Position numbers and translations under genes: made by a program. The notes below the pieces were generated by a model, which was not told the DNA's origin, ran no database searches, and saw only the letters and a program-made list of their open reading frames with translations. From HKCCE3408 sp038530555 (GTDB lineage: Bacteria > Pseudomonadota > Alphaproteobacteria > Rhodobacterales > Rhodobacteraceae), in contig JBCBCN010000006.1 of the NCBI GenBank assembly GCA_038530555.1, positions 62,001-126,000 on the forward strand: 64,000 nucleotides of DNA, given 5' to 3'. This document shows, in pieces, positions 1-8,697 of the stretch (positions within the stretch are counted from its first letter, which is position 1; every line of letters starts with the position of its first letter).

Positions 1-222
1 CTTGTCGCCCTCGGTCAGCGGAAGCAGCATGCCGGTGAGCGTGAGCGGGCCGAGCGACAGTGTCACCTCCGCGCCCGGCTCAGGCTCTTGGCCCTCTTGG
101 ATCACCATGAGTGGGTGGCCGCGCTGATCGGTGGCGAGCGGCACTTGCGTCTTGGCGCAGGAGAGCGTGGCCTGACGCGCGCGGCGCAGGGTGTCTTTGG
201 CGGTGTTTATCGGCGTGTCCAT
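1..222 (-). CDS. hypothetical protein, N-terminal part only
   Basis: The gene begins with an ATG at 222 on the minus strand and runs off the left edge, so only the first 74 residues are visible. The start lies 29 bases downstream of the serS stop on the same strand, so the two may be co-transcribed. The visible part opens with a short basic helix (LRRARQATLS) followed by strand-like hydrophobic stretches. This is faintly reminiscent of the pyridoxamine-phosphate-oxidase/HugZ split-barrel opening, but the match is too weak to name a family. There is no signal peptide or membrane segment in the visible part. It could be any small cytoplasmic protein. Confidence 0.55.
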   Translation of the reverse strand, partial: MDTPINTAKDTLRRARQATLSCAKTQVPLATDQRGHPLMVIQEGQEPEPGAEVTLSLGPLTLTGMLLPLTEGDK

Positions 223-250
223 GGCAGTCTATCTAGGTGTCGCGACAGCC

Positions 251-1543
251 CTAGACCAGCGCGCCCTCCGCCGTCAGCCGGGTCTTGCCGCCGAGATAAG
301 GCCCGAGCGCCTCGGGCAGCGTGACCGAGCCGTCTTCCTCCTGGCCGTTTTCCAGCACCGCGATCAGGCAGCGGCCGACCGCGAGGCCTGAGCCGTTGAG
401 CGTGTGTACAAATTCCGGCTTGCCGCCGCCCTCGGGCCGAAAGCGCGCGCCCATGCGCCGGGCCTGATAGTCGCCGCAGGTCGAACACGACGAGATCTCA
501 CGGTAGGTGTTTTGCCCCGGCAGCCAAACCTCGATGTCATAGGTCCGCCGCGCGCCCGCGCCCATATCGCCGGTGCAAAGCTCGACCGTGCGGTAGGGCA
601 GAGCCAGGCGCTCGAGAATGCCTTCGGCGCAAGCGGTCATGCGGGCAAGCTCGTCGTCGGAATGGTCGGGATGGGTGATCGAGACCATCTCGACCTTTTC
701 GAACTGGTGCTGGCGCAGCATACCGGAGGTGTCGCGGCCCGCGCTGCCGGCCTCAGACCGGAAGCAGAGCGAATGGGCGGTATAGCGGCGGGGCAGATAG
801 CTTTCCTCGAGGATATGGCCCGCAACGATATTGGTCAGCGAGACCTCGGAGGTGGGGATGAGCCACCAGCCATTGGTGGTCTGATAGCTGTCCTCGCCAA
901 ACTTGGGCAGCTGGCCCGTACCGTACATGATTTCATCGCGCACGAGGACGGGCGCATTGACCTCGGTCAGGCCGTTTTCGCCCGTATGGGTGTCGATCAT
1001 AAACTGCGCGAGCGCCCGGTGCAGCCGCGCCACCCCGCCCGACAGCATCACGAAGCGGGAGCCCGAGAGCTTGGCGGCGGTTTTGAAATCCATGCCGTCC
1101 TGGCTGGCGGCGAGCTCATAGTGTTCCTTAGGCGTAAAGGCGAAATTGCGCGGGCTGCCCCAGCGCTTGACCTCGACATTGTCCGCCTCATCGGCTCCGT
1201 CGGGCACATCCGTGTAGGGCAGATTGGGCAAACCTGAGAGCAGCGCCGTAAGCTCCGCGTCCTTCGTCTTTGCGGCTTCCTCCAGGCGGGCGATCTCGTC
1301 CTTTTTTGCCGCAACCAGGGCGCGCAGGCGCTCGAACTCGGCCTCGTCCCCGCTGGCCTTGGCTTGGCCGACTGCTTTGGAGGCGGTGTTGCGCTCGGCT
1401 TGGGCTGCCTCGGCGGCTTCAATCTGGGCACGGCGGTCCGCATCCAGGGCGAGGATGGCCGGGGTTTGCGGCGAGAGCCCGCGCCGGGCCCAGGCGGCGT
1501 CGAAGCTTGCGGGGTCTTGGCGGATGGCGCGGATGTCGTGCAT
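251..1543 (-). CDS. serS: serine--tRNA ligase
   Basis: Cytoplasmic class II aminoacyl-tRNA synthetase that charges tRNA-Ser (and tRNA-Sec where present) with serine. The 430-residue length is normal for the family. Residues about 1-105 form the charged, Ala/Glu/Lys-rich coiled-coil arm that grips the tRNA. The catalytic core follows, with motif 2 (FRSEAGSAGRDTSGMLRQHQ) near residue 265 and motif 3 (GSGLAVGRCLIAVLENGQ) near residue 385. The motif 2 arginine and motif 3 arginine needed for ATP binding are both present. It begins with an ATG directly before MHDIRAIRQDP, the usual family start. It is the first gene of a minus-strand pair with the truncated gene at the window edge. Confidence 0.97.
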   Translation of the reverse strand: MHDIRAIRQDPASFDAAWARRGLSPQTPAILALDADRRAQIEAAEAAQAERNTASKAVGQAKASGDEAEFERLRALVAAKKDEIARLEEAAKTKDAELTALLSGLPNLPYTDVPDGADEADNVEVKRWGSPRNFAFTPKEHYELAASQDGMDFKTAAKLSGSRFVMLSGGVARLHRALAQFMIDTHTGENGLTEVNAPVLVRDEIMYGTGQLPKFGEDSYQTTNGWWLIPTSEVSLTNIVAGHILEESYLPRRYTAHSLCFRSEAGSAGRDTSGMLRQHQFEKVEMVSITHPDHSDDELARMTACAEGILERLALPYRTVELCTGDMGAGARRTYDIEVWLPGQNTYREISSCSTCGDYQARRMGARFRPEGGGKPEFVHTLNGSGLAVGRCLIAVLENGQEEDGSVTLPEALGPYLGGKTRLTAEGALV

Positions 1544-1622
1544 TTCTGGGGCCTTTGAGAGGTTCTTGAGCGAGGCGGTGGTTTGCGCGCTCTATGCCCC
1601 AAAGCTTGGGCCAGTTGAACCG

Positions 1623-2462
1623 CTAATCCGGTGTCTGCGGGTCGGGTGTCTCTGGAGCGCTTGGGGCGCCCGCGCGGCGCAGAAAGGCCGGGCTAGGGAT
1701 CGCCGCAAATGTCGCTGCGCCCGTCTGTTGGCCCGGCGCATGGGCCACGATCACCGCCACCACGCGGAGCCCGGCGCTGTCCTCGCGCAAAAGCGGTGAG
1801 CCGGAAAAGCCCGATTGCACCAGGCAATCGGTGCCGATGACGGCCGGGCGAATCTGGCCCACGCGGCAGGTCTCATGCCCGCGCAGAAGCGTCGGCGCGC
1901 CGCGCGGAAAGCCGTAGAGTGAGAAGGCGGCGCCTTCGCCGTTGCCCCCGCCGTCTCCTAGGCCGGGCAGAAGCGGGATCGGGGCGATCAGGTCGGCGGG
2001 CACGGGCCGGGGCAGGCGGATGAGCGCGATATCGTTGTGGAGCGCGTCGATGTTGTAATTGCCCGGCTGGTGGCCCTCGGGCACGAAGAGCGCGGCGCCG
2101 GGGCTGCGCCATAGCGGAGGGCCGCTGTCGTTCCAGCCGAAGGTGACGAAGATATCCTCGGGCGCGCGACGGCCGTGGCCCGTGCAATGGGCCGCTGTCA
2201 GGACCAGATCGGGCGCGATCAGCGTGCCAGAACAGCCGCCGATCTGAGTACTGCCGCCGGGTTGCGGGCGATAATTCGTGACATAGCCGATTGCTTGCAG
2301 ACGCCGTGCCGTGAAGGCGGGGGCGATGTCGGCCACGAAGTCTTGCGGGGCGGTGTCGGCTCTGGCGGCCTCCTGCGCCGGGACGGGCTGGGACCAAAAG
2401 AGCGCGGCGAGGGCGAGGGTGGTGGCGGCGGCGGTGAGGGCGCGGTGGTCCATGGCGCCCAA
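1623..2462 (-). CDS. secreted trypsin-like serine protease (S1 family)
   Basis: Predicted exported peptidase of the chymotrypsin/trypsin fold. An N-terminal signal peptide (hydrophobic run ending near PVPAQ, residue 30) is followed by a catalytic triad that can be read directly. His92 lies in LTAAHC, Asp144 in HNDIALIRL, and the nucleophile Ser220 in QSGFSGSPL. The usual GDSGGP is changed to GFSGSP, a variation seen in bacterial V8/glutamyl-endopeptidase-like members. A Cys77/Cys93 pair could form the conserved disulfide next to the histidine. The preceding residues MGA may not be translated, because an in-frame ATG three codons later (MDHRALT) is an alternative start. It is divergent from yajC. 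The substrate is unknown; a periplasmic or extracellular role is inferred from the signal peptide. Confidence 0.88.
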   Translation of the reverse strand: MGAMDHRALTAAATTLALAALFWSQPVPAQEAARADTAPQDFVADIAPAFTARRLQAIGYVTNYRPQPGGSTQIGGCSGTLIAPDLVLTAAHCTGHGRRAPEDIFVTFGWNDSGPPLWRSPGAALFVPEGHQPGNYNIDALHNDIALIRLPRPVPADLIAPIPLLPGLGDGGGNGEGAAFSLYGFPRGAPTLLRGHETCRVGQIRPAVIGTDCLVQSGFSGSPLLREDSAGLRVVAVIVAHAPGQQTGAATFAAIPSPAFLRRAGAPSAPETPDPQTPD

Positions 2463-2692
2463 GGCTAATGTGTGGGCCGGAGGATGGCCAGCCGGATGCC
2501 CCGATGCACCTCCGTTTCAACGGCGAATTCAATGTGGGCGGCGCCTTGCATAAGCCCAGCGGCGCCATTACGTTCCAGGCGATTTCGGGTGGGGGCCGCG
2601 TGTCGCGTCTTTGCCCTATCCTCAAACATACGCTCCGCCACGTCCGACAGGGACGACAGGGCGGGGCAAAGCCGGACCCGAAAGGACCTCAG

Positions 2693-2971
2693 ATGGACGC
2701 CACGCAGCTGCTTTTCCCGGTTCTGCTTTTAGTCATTTTCTACTTTTTCCTGATCCGGCCGCAGCAAAAGCGCGTCAAGGAGCACCAGACCATGGTCGAC
2801 GGTCTGCGCCGGGGCGATGAGATCATCACCCAGGGCGGCCTGATCGCGAAGGTGACCAAGGTGAAGGACGAGGCCGAGATCGAGGCCGAACTGAGCCAGG
2901 GCGTGAAAGTGCGGATCATGCGCCAGACCGTGGCCTCGGTCCGCTCCAAGACCGAGCCGGCCGACAGCTAA
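2693..2971 (+). CDS. yajC: preprotein translocase subunit YajC
   Basis: Small inner-membrane protein that associates with SecD-SecF and the SecYEG translocon. The 92-residue product has one N-terminal transmembrane segment (LLFPVLLLVIFYFFLI), immediately followed by the family signature RPQQKR and a short cytoplasmic domain with GDEIITQGG. The ATG at 2693 was chosen because it follows a GGA-type ribosome binding site (AAAGGACCTC) and gives the standard YajC start. The longer upstream reading frame has no family similarity. It is followed within about 110 bases by secD, the conserved order in alphaproteobacteria, and probably starts the yajC-secD-secF operon. Confidence 0.96.
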   Translation: MDATQLLFPVLLLVIFYFFLIRPQQKRVKEHQTMVDGLRRGDEIITQGGLIAKVTKVKDEAEIEAELSQGVKVRIMRQTVASVRSKTEPADS

Positions 2972-3077
2972 GACCCCGAGCACATGCCCGGTGCCTGGAG
3001 TGGCTGGCACGGGGCCAAGAGGACAGCCCGATGGTTCGGGCGCCAAGACGCAGGCGGAAAAGGGCAGGACCGAAACG

Positions 3078-4754
3078 ATGCTGGATATTCCAGGCTGGCT
3101 GCGAGCAACGATTTGGGCGGTTCTGTTTGCCGGTGTCGCGCTGACCTTGCCCAACCTGTTCTATGACCGGGTCGAGCGCCATAATGACGCCGTGGCCTTG
3201 ATCGAAGAGACCGGGGCCGAGACCGCCGAGCTTTCCGCCGATCGCAGCCTTTGGCCCGACTTTCTGCCCTCAAGCCTGGTCAATCTTGGCCTCGATTTGC
3301 GCGGCGGGGCGCATTTGCTGGCCGAAGTGCAGCTGACGGATGTGCATGAGGCCCGGATGGAGGCGCTCTGGCCCGAGGTGCGCCAAGCGCTGCGCCAGCT
3401 GCAGGGCGAGATCGGCGGCATAAGGCGGGATCAAAACGCGCCGCCGGGCCAGTTGGTCATCAATATCGGCAATCCCGACGGCCTGCCCGCCGCTATTGCC
3501 GCCGTGCGAGAGCTGGCTGAACCGGTGGTGAGCTTTACCGGTGTGGCCAGCCAGACCCTCGATGTGAGCGGCGAGGGCTCCCGGATCACGGTGCAGTTGA
3601 GCGAGGCCGAGCTGACCGCCACGAATGATCGCACCATGGTGCAATCGCTCGAGATCATCCGCCGCCGCGTCGATGAGGCGGGCACGCGGGAGCCGACGAT
3701 CGCGCGGCAAGGCGCGGACCGGATCCTTATCCAAGTGCCGGGCCTCGACAGTGCGCAGGAGCTCAAGGATCTGATTGGGCGGACCGCGCAGCTTGGCTTT
3801 CACACGGTTGTCGGCACGGCGGGGAGCGCGGATCAGGCGGTGGATTTTGGCCAGATGGTGGTGCCTTCGGTCGATGAGCAGAACCCGGTGGGCTTCTACA
3901 TCCTGGAGACATTGCCGGTGGTTACGGGCGAAGACCTGACCGACAGTCAGCCGGGCTTTGACCAACAGACCGGCCTGCCGATTGTGACCTTCCGCTTCAA
4001 TTCTGCCGGCGCGCAGGAGTTTGGCCGCTATACCACGGCCAATATCGGCAATCCCTTCGCCATCGTGCTCGACGACGAGGTGATTTCGGCGCCGACGATC
4101 CAAAGCGCGATCACCGGCGGCTCGGGCCAGATTTCGGGCAATTTCACGCCCGAAAGTTCCAACCAATTGGCGATCCTGCTGCGCTCGGGCTCTCTGCCGG
4201 CCGAGCTGACCTTTCTGCAGGAGCAAACCATCAGCGCGAGCCTGGGCGCCGACAGTATCGCGGCGGGTCAGCGCGCGGCCATCGTGGCCTTCGGCGCCGT
4301 CCTGGTCTTTATGGCGCTGAGCTATGGCCTCTTTGGGATTTTCGCCAATCTGGCGCTGATCCTGAATGTGACGCTCATCTTTGCTTTTCTCTCGTTGATC
4401 GGGGCGACCCTGACCCTGCCGGGCATCGCCGGGATCGTCCTGACCATCGGGATGGCAGTGGACGCAAATGTCCTGGTCTTTGAGCGAATACGAGAAGAAC
4501 TAAAGACCGCGCGCGGGCCTGCGCGGGCCATTGAGATCGGCTATGAAAAAGCGCTGAGCGCGATCATCGACGCCAATATCACGACGATCATCGCGGCGGG
4601 CATCCTTTGGGCCCTGGGTGCGGGGCCGGTGCGCGGCTTTGCCATCACGCTGGGCATCGGGATCTTGACCTCGGTCTTTACGGCGATCTTTGTCACGCGC
4701 CTGTTCCTGGTGATGTGGTTCGAGCGCCGCCGCCCCAAAACGATTGAGGTATGA
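3078..4754 (+). CDS. secD: protein translocase subunit SecD
   Basis: RND-superfamily inner-membrane protein. With SecF it uses the proton motive force to pull exported proteins through SecYEG. The product is 558 residues. An N-terminal membrane segment (residues 8-27) leads into a large periplasmic region containing the SecD signature LGLDLRGGAHLL. The last ~200 residues hold five further membrane segments, with the conserved GMAVDANVLVFERIREE motif in transmembrane segment 4 (Asp and Asn expected in proton relay). ATG 3078 was chosen over an upstream in-frame start because it is preceded by AGGGCAGGA and starts directly before the first membrane segment. The stop lies 4 bases before secF, so translational coupling is likely. 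Confidence 0.97.
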   Translation: MLDIPGWLRATIWAVLFAGVALTLPNLFYDRVERHNDAVALIEETGAETAELSADRSLWPDFLPSSLVNLGLDLRGGAHLLAEVQLTDVHEARMEALWPEVRQALRQLQGEIGGIRRDQNAPPGQLVINIGNPDGLPAAIAAVRELAEPVVSFTGVASQTLDVSGEGSRITVQLSEAELTATNDRTMVQSLEIIRRRVDEAGTREPTIARQGADRILIQVPGLDSAQELKDLIGRTAQLGFHTVVGTAGSADQAVDFGQMVVPSVDEQNPVGFYILETLPVVTGEDLTDSQPGFDQQTGLPIVTFRFNSAGAQEFGRYTTANIGNPFAIVLDDEVISAPTIQSAITGGSGQISGNFTPESSNQLAILLRSGSLPAELTFLQEQTISASLGADSIAAGQRAAIVAFGAVLVFMALSYGLFGIFANLALILNVTLIFAFLSLIGATLTLPGIAGIVLTIGMAVDANVLVFERIREELKTARGPARAIEIGYEKALSAIIDANITTIIAAGILWALGAGPVRGFAITLGIGILTSVFTAIFVTRLFLVMWFERRRPKTIEV

Positions 4755-4758
4755 TGCG

Positions 4759-5727
4759 ATGCGCCTGAAGCTTGTCCCCGCTCAGACCTCTTGGGATTTC
4801 TTCCGTTTCTCGCGGATCACCTTCGGGTTTTCCATCGTGATCGTGGTGATCTCACTGTTTCTGGAGGCCTTTGTGGGCCTCAATTTCGGCATCGATTTTC
4901 GCGGCGGCACGACGATCCGCACCGAAGCCGTTCAGCCCATCGATGTGGCGGCCTATCGTGCAGCACTGGACACGCTTAATCTGGGCGATGTGACCATCAC
5001 GGAGGTGATCGACGCCACCTTCGCGGCCGATCAAAACGTGGCCTCGGTCTCGATCCAGGCACAAGAGGGCCAAGAAGCGGTGGCCGGTCCGGTCCTCGAT
5101 GCTGTGCGCGGCGTGCTGCAAGAGGTCGATCCGAGCCTGACCTTCAGCTCGGTGGAAAGCGTGGGGCCGACCGTCTCCGGGGAGCTCATTTGGACCGCTG
5201 TTCTGGCTGTCAGCCTCGCGATAGCGGCGGTGCTGATCTATATCTGGCTGCGCTTTGAATGGCAGTTCTCGCTCGGCGCTGTGGCAGCCCTGGTCCATGA
5301 CGTGATCATCACCATCGGCATTTTCAGCCTGCTGCAGATCCAGTTCGATCTGGCGATTATCGCGGCGCTTTTGACCATCGTGGGCTATTCGCTGAATGAC
5401 ACGGTGGTGGTCTTTGACCGGGTGCGGGAAAACCTGCGCAAATACAAAAAGCGTGAGCTCAGGGACGTGCTGAACCTCTCGATCAATGAGACGTTGAGCC
5501 GGACGGTGATGACCTCGGTGACGACGCTTCTGGCGCTGATCTCACTGTTTGTCTTTGGCGGCGACGTGATCCGTGGCTTTGTTTTCGCGATGATCTGGGG
5601 CGTGGTGGTGGGCACCTATTCGTCGATCTTCGTGGCCTCCAATGTCTTGCTGATGCTGGGCGTGAAGCGCGATTGGTCCAAGCCCGATCAAGGCGCAGGC
5701 ACGCAGTTTGCCAATGTAGATGCCTGA
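4759..5727 (+). CDS. secF: protein translocase subunit SecF
   Basis: Partner of SecD in the SecDF export motor. The 322-residue product has one membrane segment after the short N-terminus, the periplasmic P1 domain with the SecF signature GIDFRGGT, and five C-terminal membrane segments. These include the conserved VGYSLNDTVVVFDRVREN motif that corresponds to the SecD proton-relay helix. The start was placed at ATG 4759 (MRLKLVPAQTSWDF), with a GAGGT Shine-Dalgarno sequence overlapping the end of secD. Its 3' end overlaps the next gene by 8 bases, which suggests that the exporter gene downstream has been drawn into this operon. Confidence 0.97.
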   Translation: MRLKLVPAQTSWDFFRFSRITFGFSIVIVVISLFLEAFVGLNFGIDFRGGTTIRTEAVQPIDVAAYRAALDTLNLGDVTITEVIDATFAADQNVASVSIQAQEGQEAVAGPVLDAVRGVLQEVDPSLTFSSVESVGPTVSGELIWTAVLAVSLAIAAVLIYIWLRFEWQFSLGAVAALVHDVIITIGIFSLLQIQFDLAIIAALLTIVGYSLNDTVVVFDRVRENLRKYKKRELRDVLNLSINETLSRTVMTSVTTLLALISLFVFGGDVIRGFVFAMIWGVVVGTYSSIFVASNVLLMLGVKRDWSKPDQGAGTQFANVDA

Positions 5728-6475
5728 TTGGCTGACGGCCGTTTTGGCCATCGACGGGCTTGGCATTATCGCGGCGACGGTTCTGATCGCAGGTATCGTT
5801 TACGGCTTTGCGGGCTTTGGCTCAGCGCTGATCGTGCTGCCCGTGATGAGCCGCTATGTCGCGCCGGAAGTGGCCATCGCGGCCTTCTCGTTGTCGGCTC
5901 TGGCTTCCTTCGTGACGGTCGTGCCGGGCGCTTGGCGGCAGGCGGATCGGCCCGCCACGTTGCAGATCCTGCTGGCAAGCCTGCTGATCACCCCGTTTGG
6001 CATCTTAGCTCTACGAGCCTTTCCGGAGGAGACCATCCGCTGGGGCATCTCGGGCCTGGCACTGGTCACGCTCGCCGCTCTGATCGCGGGCTGGCGCGTG
6101 AGCCTGCCGCCCGGCCCGCTGCCGCGCCTGGCCATTGGCGGAGCTGCGGGGCTTGCGGGAGGGGCCACGGGGCTGCACGGGCCGGTGGTGATCCTGTTCA
6201 ATTTGGCCAGTGGCCTGCGGGCTGAGACGGTGCGGGCCAATACAGCCGTGTTCTTGACCATTACCTCTCTGACGATGCTGCCCCAACTTTGGGCGCAGGG
6301 TCTCTTGCGGACTGAGGCGTTGGGCTTGGGCGCGGCGTTGCTGCTGCTTTACGCTGTCGGCACCGCGCTGGGCACAAGGCTTTTCCGGCCGGGTTATGAA
6401 ACGCTCTATCGCTCCGTAGCCTATACCCTCATCGGGCTTGCAGCACTCTCGGGCCTGCCGCTGTGGCAGGGCTAG
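5720..6475 (+). CDS. TauE/SafE family sulfite/organoacid exporter-like membrane protein
   Basis: A 251-residue polytopic inner-membrane protein with about eight hydrophobic segments. The repeated short motifs GFAGFGSALIVLPVMS near residue 30 and GATGLHGPVVILF near residue 150 are the two half-repeats typical of the TauE/SafE (DUF81) permease family. Characterised members export sulfite, sulfoacetate or other small anions, but the substrate cannot be read from sequence. The start ATG at 5720 lies inside the last codons of secF (8-base overlap), so it is probably translated from the secDF message. It is followed by a convergent 3'-flanking repeat and hairpin. Confidence 0.85.
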   Translation: MPDWLTAVLAIDGLGIIAATVLIAGIVYGFAGFGSALIVLPVMSRYVAPEVAIAAFSLSALASFVTVVPGAWRQADRPATLQILLASLLITPFGILALRAFPEETIRWGISGLALVTLAALIAGWRVSLPPGPLPRLAIGGAAGLAGGATGLHGPVVILFNLASGLRAETVRANTAVFLTITSLTMLPQLWAQGLLRTEALGLGAALLLLYAVGTALGTRLFRPGYETLYRSVAYTLIGLAALSGLPLWQG

Positions 6476-6497
6476 CGCGGTAAAAACGGCGTCCTTG

Positions 6498-6545
6498 CTT
6501 CATTTTTCCGAAAATACTCCGGAGGTTTGGAGGCAGCGCCTCCAA
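6498..6545 (-). repeat. 3'-flanking repeat copy plus hairpin, minus orientation
   Basis: Bases 6498-6522 carry a short motif that on the minus strand reads CCGGAGTATTTTCGGAAAAA followed by TGAAG. Next to it, 6527-6545 form a perfect hairpin, TTGGAGGC-AGC-GCCTCCAA. On the minus strand this lies behind the stop of the DUF1194 gene; on the plus strand it lies behind the TauE/SafE gene. A role as a two-sided terminator or mRNA-end element is inferred. Related copies occur at 16058, 25674, 45040 and 62008. Confidence 0.6.
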
Positions 6546-6581
6546 TCGCGCAGCGAATAGGTCCCCGCTCTACAACCAAGC

Positions 6582-7283
6582 TCAGCGCACCAACTCACCC
6601 AGGATCATCACCCGCAGCTCCCGCTCCAGCTTGCGCTGCATCGCTTCGGCGAAATCGTCATGATTGGAGGCAAATTCCACAAAGGCGCCGGGCCCGCGGA
6701 TGATCTCTTGCTCGTAGTATTCCGCGATTTCGCGCTGGGCGCCGCCGATGGCCAGGCCGTTGACCGTGATCCCGTCGAGCGGGAAATGCGAATAGGCCGA
6801 GCTGGGCGCGAAGCCATCATTGTTCTGCCCGTCGCCAGAAACATCGAGCGTGTTGAACAGGCATTGCGGCGCCTGGGCGAACATGTCGGCGGCAAAGCCC
6901 AGGGCATAGCCCAGTGCCGTCGGGAAATCGGTCGAGCGCCGGCTGCCTTGGCTGATCTGTTCGGCAATCGTCACCAGATCCGCCTCACTCGTCACCATCG
7001 TCCAGGGCACCAGGACGTCCTGCTGAAACCGGCCGGACCATTCATAGACCGAAAACGCCACGGGGCCCGGCCCTTCGAGAAACCCCGCCTGCACCTCGTC
7101 GGAGAGGAGGGCGGCGATCAGGCCGTTTTGCTGCAGCAGGTATTCCTGAGCATCGACCGAGGCCGAGACATCCATCCCCAAAAGCAGCGCTAAGCGACAG
7201 TCTTGCGCCACCGCAGGCATTGCGGTCAGCGCCGCGAGACCGAGACCCGTTAGCGCCTGGCGCAGGAGGGCGGAGCCTCTCAC
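6582..7283 (-). CDS. DUF1194 domain-containing secreted protein (VWA-like)
   Basis: A 233-residue exported protein: a signal peptide ends near AVAQ (residue ~27), then comes the DUF1194 domain. DUF1194 has the look of a von Willebrand A fold: LLLGMDVSASVD gives the DxSxS metal-site (MIDAS) motif. Threonine in STDFPTAL and aspartate in LDVSGDGQNNDG are placed as in other MIDAS sites. Function is unknown; the family is common in Rhodobacterales and Rhizobiales. A GTG at 7283 was chosen because it overlaps the TGA stop of the preceding glyoxalase gene (GTGA). A TTG one codon earlier is possible. Translational coupling with gloA is therefore likely, although no functional link is evident. Confidence 0.85.
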   Translation of the reverse strand: MRGSALLRQALTGLGLAALTAMPAVAQDCRLALLLGMDVSASVDAQEYLLQQNGLIAALLSDEVQAGFLEGPGPVAFSVYEWSGRFQQDVLVPWTMVTSEADLVTIAEQISQGSRRSTDFPTALGYALGFAADMFAQAPQCLFNTLDVSGDGQNNDGFAPSSAYSHFPLDGITVNGLAIGGAQREIAEYYEQEIIRGPGAFVEFASNHDDFAEAMQRKLERELRVMILGELVR

Positions 7284-7708
7284 CAATGGCCCGTATTGCC
7301 CATCGACGCCCAGGGCTCGGCCGAGGGCAGGTTATCGCCGCGTTGCAGCAGCTCAATCGAGACATTGTCGGGCGAGCGCACGAAGGCCATATGCCCGTCG
7401 CGCGGCGGACGGTTGATGGTCACGCCGTTGTCCATCAGGTGCTGACACAGGCCATAGATGTCATCGACCACATAAGCCAGATGTCCAAAATGGCGGCTGT
7501 CCGAGGGCAGGCCCTCATCGCCGTCCCAATTGTAGGTCAGTTCCAACTCTTTCGCCTCACTGCCCGGGCTGCCCAGGAAAACCAGGGTAAAGCGGCCCTG
7601 TTCGCTGTCGCGGCGGCTTTTCTCTTCCAGGCCCAGAAGTTTGTAGAAGGCGATGCTTTCGTCGAGGTCTTTGACCCGGACCATGGTGTGCAGATAGCTG
7701 ATCGTCAT
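7280..7708 (-). CDS. gloA: lactoylglutathione lyase (glyoxalase I)
   Basis: Cytoplasmic metalloenzyme of the vicinal oxygen chelate fold that converts the hemithioacetal of methylglyoxal and glutathione to S-lactoylglutathione. The 142-residue length is that of compact bacterial GloA. Metal ligands can be placed: His8 in YLHTMVRV, Glu in KELELTYN, His in FGHLAYVVDD and Glu in DNVSIELLQR, which is the canonical H-E-H-E set. The signature VRVKDLDESIAFYKLLG is present. It fits with the glutathione reductase gene elsewhere in the window. It overlaps the DUF1194 gene downstream by 4 bases. Confidence 0.93.
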   Translation of the reverse strand: MTISYLHTMVRVKDLDESIAFYKLLGLEEKSRRDSEQGRFTLVFLGSPGSEAKELELTYNWDGDEGLPSDSRHFGHLAYVVDDIYGLCQHLMDNGVTINRPPRDGHMAFVRSPDNVSIELLQRGDNLPSAEPWASMGNTGHW

Positions 7709-7736
7709 GTTGCTTCCCTGTTGCTTGGCTGGAAGC

Positions 7737-8597
7737 CTAGCGCGCCCGGGCCGCCGCGTCCGCTTTTTTGCGTAAATTTTCTGTGGGCGGTGGATCTTGA
7801 TCGCCGAGGGCTTCTCGGCTGACCAAGGTTACTGTGACGAAGGCCACGTAGAGCAGCAGATACCAGGAGCCGAGCATTCGGAGTGAGACCAGATCGAAGG
7901 CGCCTTGTCCGGCATAGGTCCAGGTCTGGGTGAAGGTGCCAACATTCTCGGCGATCCAAACCAGGAAGGCCACGGCGAGCGCGGCCAGGGGCAGGCGGAT
8001 CCTTCGCGCCCGGCCGGCATGGTTCCAGGTGAGGATCGAGTGCCAAAAGAGGATCAGCGTCGCCGCGAAGAGCCCCAGCCGAATGTCCAATGTGTAGTGA
8101 TGGGCGAAGAAATTGCCGTAGATCAGGGCGGCGAGCGCGAAGGTCAGCCAGAGCGGCGGATAGGGTGCGATGCGGATCTCGAAGATGCGGATGGCGCGGG
8201 CGATATAGCTGCCGATGGCGGCATACATGAAGCCGGTGAAAAGCGGCACGCCGCCAACCTCCAGCACCCCGGTTTCGGGATAGTCCCAGGAGCCTTGGGC
8301 GAGCTTGAAGATCTCCATCACAGTGCCGGTGAGGTGGAAGAGCGCGATGACCTTGGCCTCCTCCCAGGTTTCGAGCCGCGTGGCTATCAGCGCGATCTGC
8401 GTGCCGACGGCGAAGATGACGAGGGCGTCATAGCGGCTGAGCCAGGCGTTTTCGGGCCAGAGGAACCGGCTGGCGATGATGGCGGCCAGCAGCAGGATCC
8501 CGAACAGCGCGGCGGAGACCTGTTTGGCCAGGAAGCTCAGAAAGCTGGGGATGGATTCCGGCGATGTGTGGATATGTTTAGATAAGTCTGTGGACAT
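7737..8597 (-). CDS. DUF817 family integral membrane protein
   Basis: A 286-residue protein with about eight predicted membrane helices and several conserved polar or aromatic motifs of the DUF817 family (LFHLTGTVMEIFK, GSWDYPE, PLFTGFMYAAIGSYIARA, AENVGTFTQTWTYAGQ). No biochemical function is established for this family. The soluble tails are short and it has no signal peptide other than the first helix. It is transcribed away from thyX; the roughly 100 bases between them must hold both promoters. Its 3' end is 28 bases from the gloA start on the same strand, so gloA and DUF1194 may be read from the same message. Confidence 0.85.
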   Translation of the reverse strand: MSTDLSKHIHTSPESIPSFLSFLAKQVSAALFGILLLAAIIASRFLWPENAWLSRYDALVIFAVGTQIALIATRLETWEEAKVIALFHLTGTVMEIFKLAQGSWDYPETGVLEVGGVPLFTGFMYAAIGSYIARAIRIFEIRIAPYPPLWLTFALAALIYGNFFAHHYTLDIRLGLFAATLILFWHSILTWNHAGRARRIRLPLAALAVAFLVWIAENVGTFTQTWTYAGQGAFDLVSLRMLGSWYLLLYVAFVTVTLVSREALGDQDPPPTENLRKKADAAARAR

Positions 8598-8697
8598 TAT
8601 ATTGTTAGGAAAAGCCCTTGAGCATCAAGATATGGGTTTGGCGCATTTCATTCGCTCATTGAGTCGGCGCCTCGGCAAATAGCACGGGAAACCTATA

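Noticed and set aside
404..1237. 277-codon plus-strand frame opposite serS
   Set aside because: Antisense of a confidently identified synthetase; high G+C chromosomes commonly leave such frames open.
3270..4226. 318-codon minus-strand frame opposite secD
   Set aside because: Arg/His/Leu-rich shadow of the secD coding strand with no recognisable domain.
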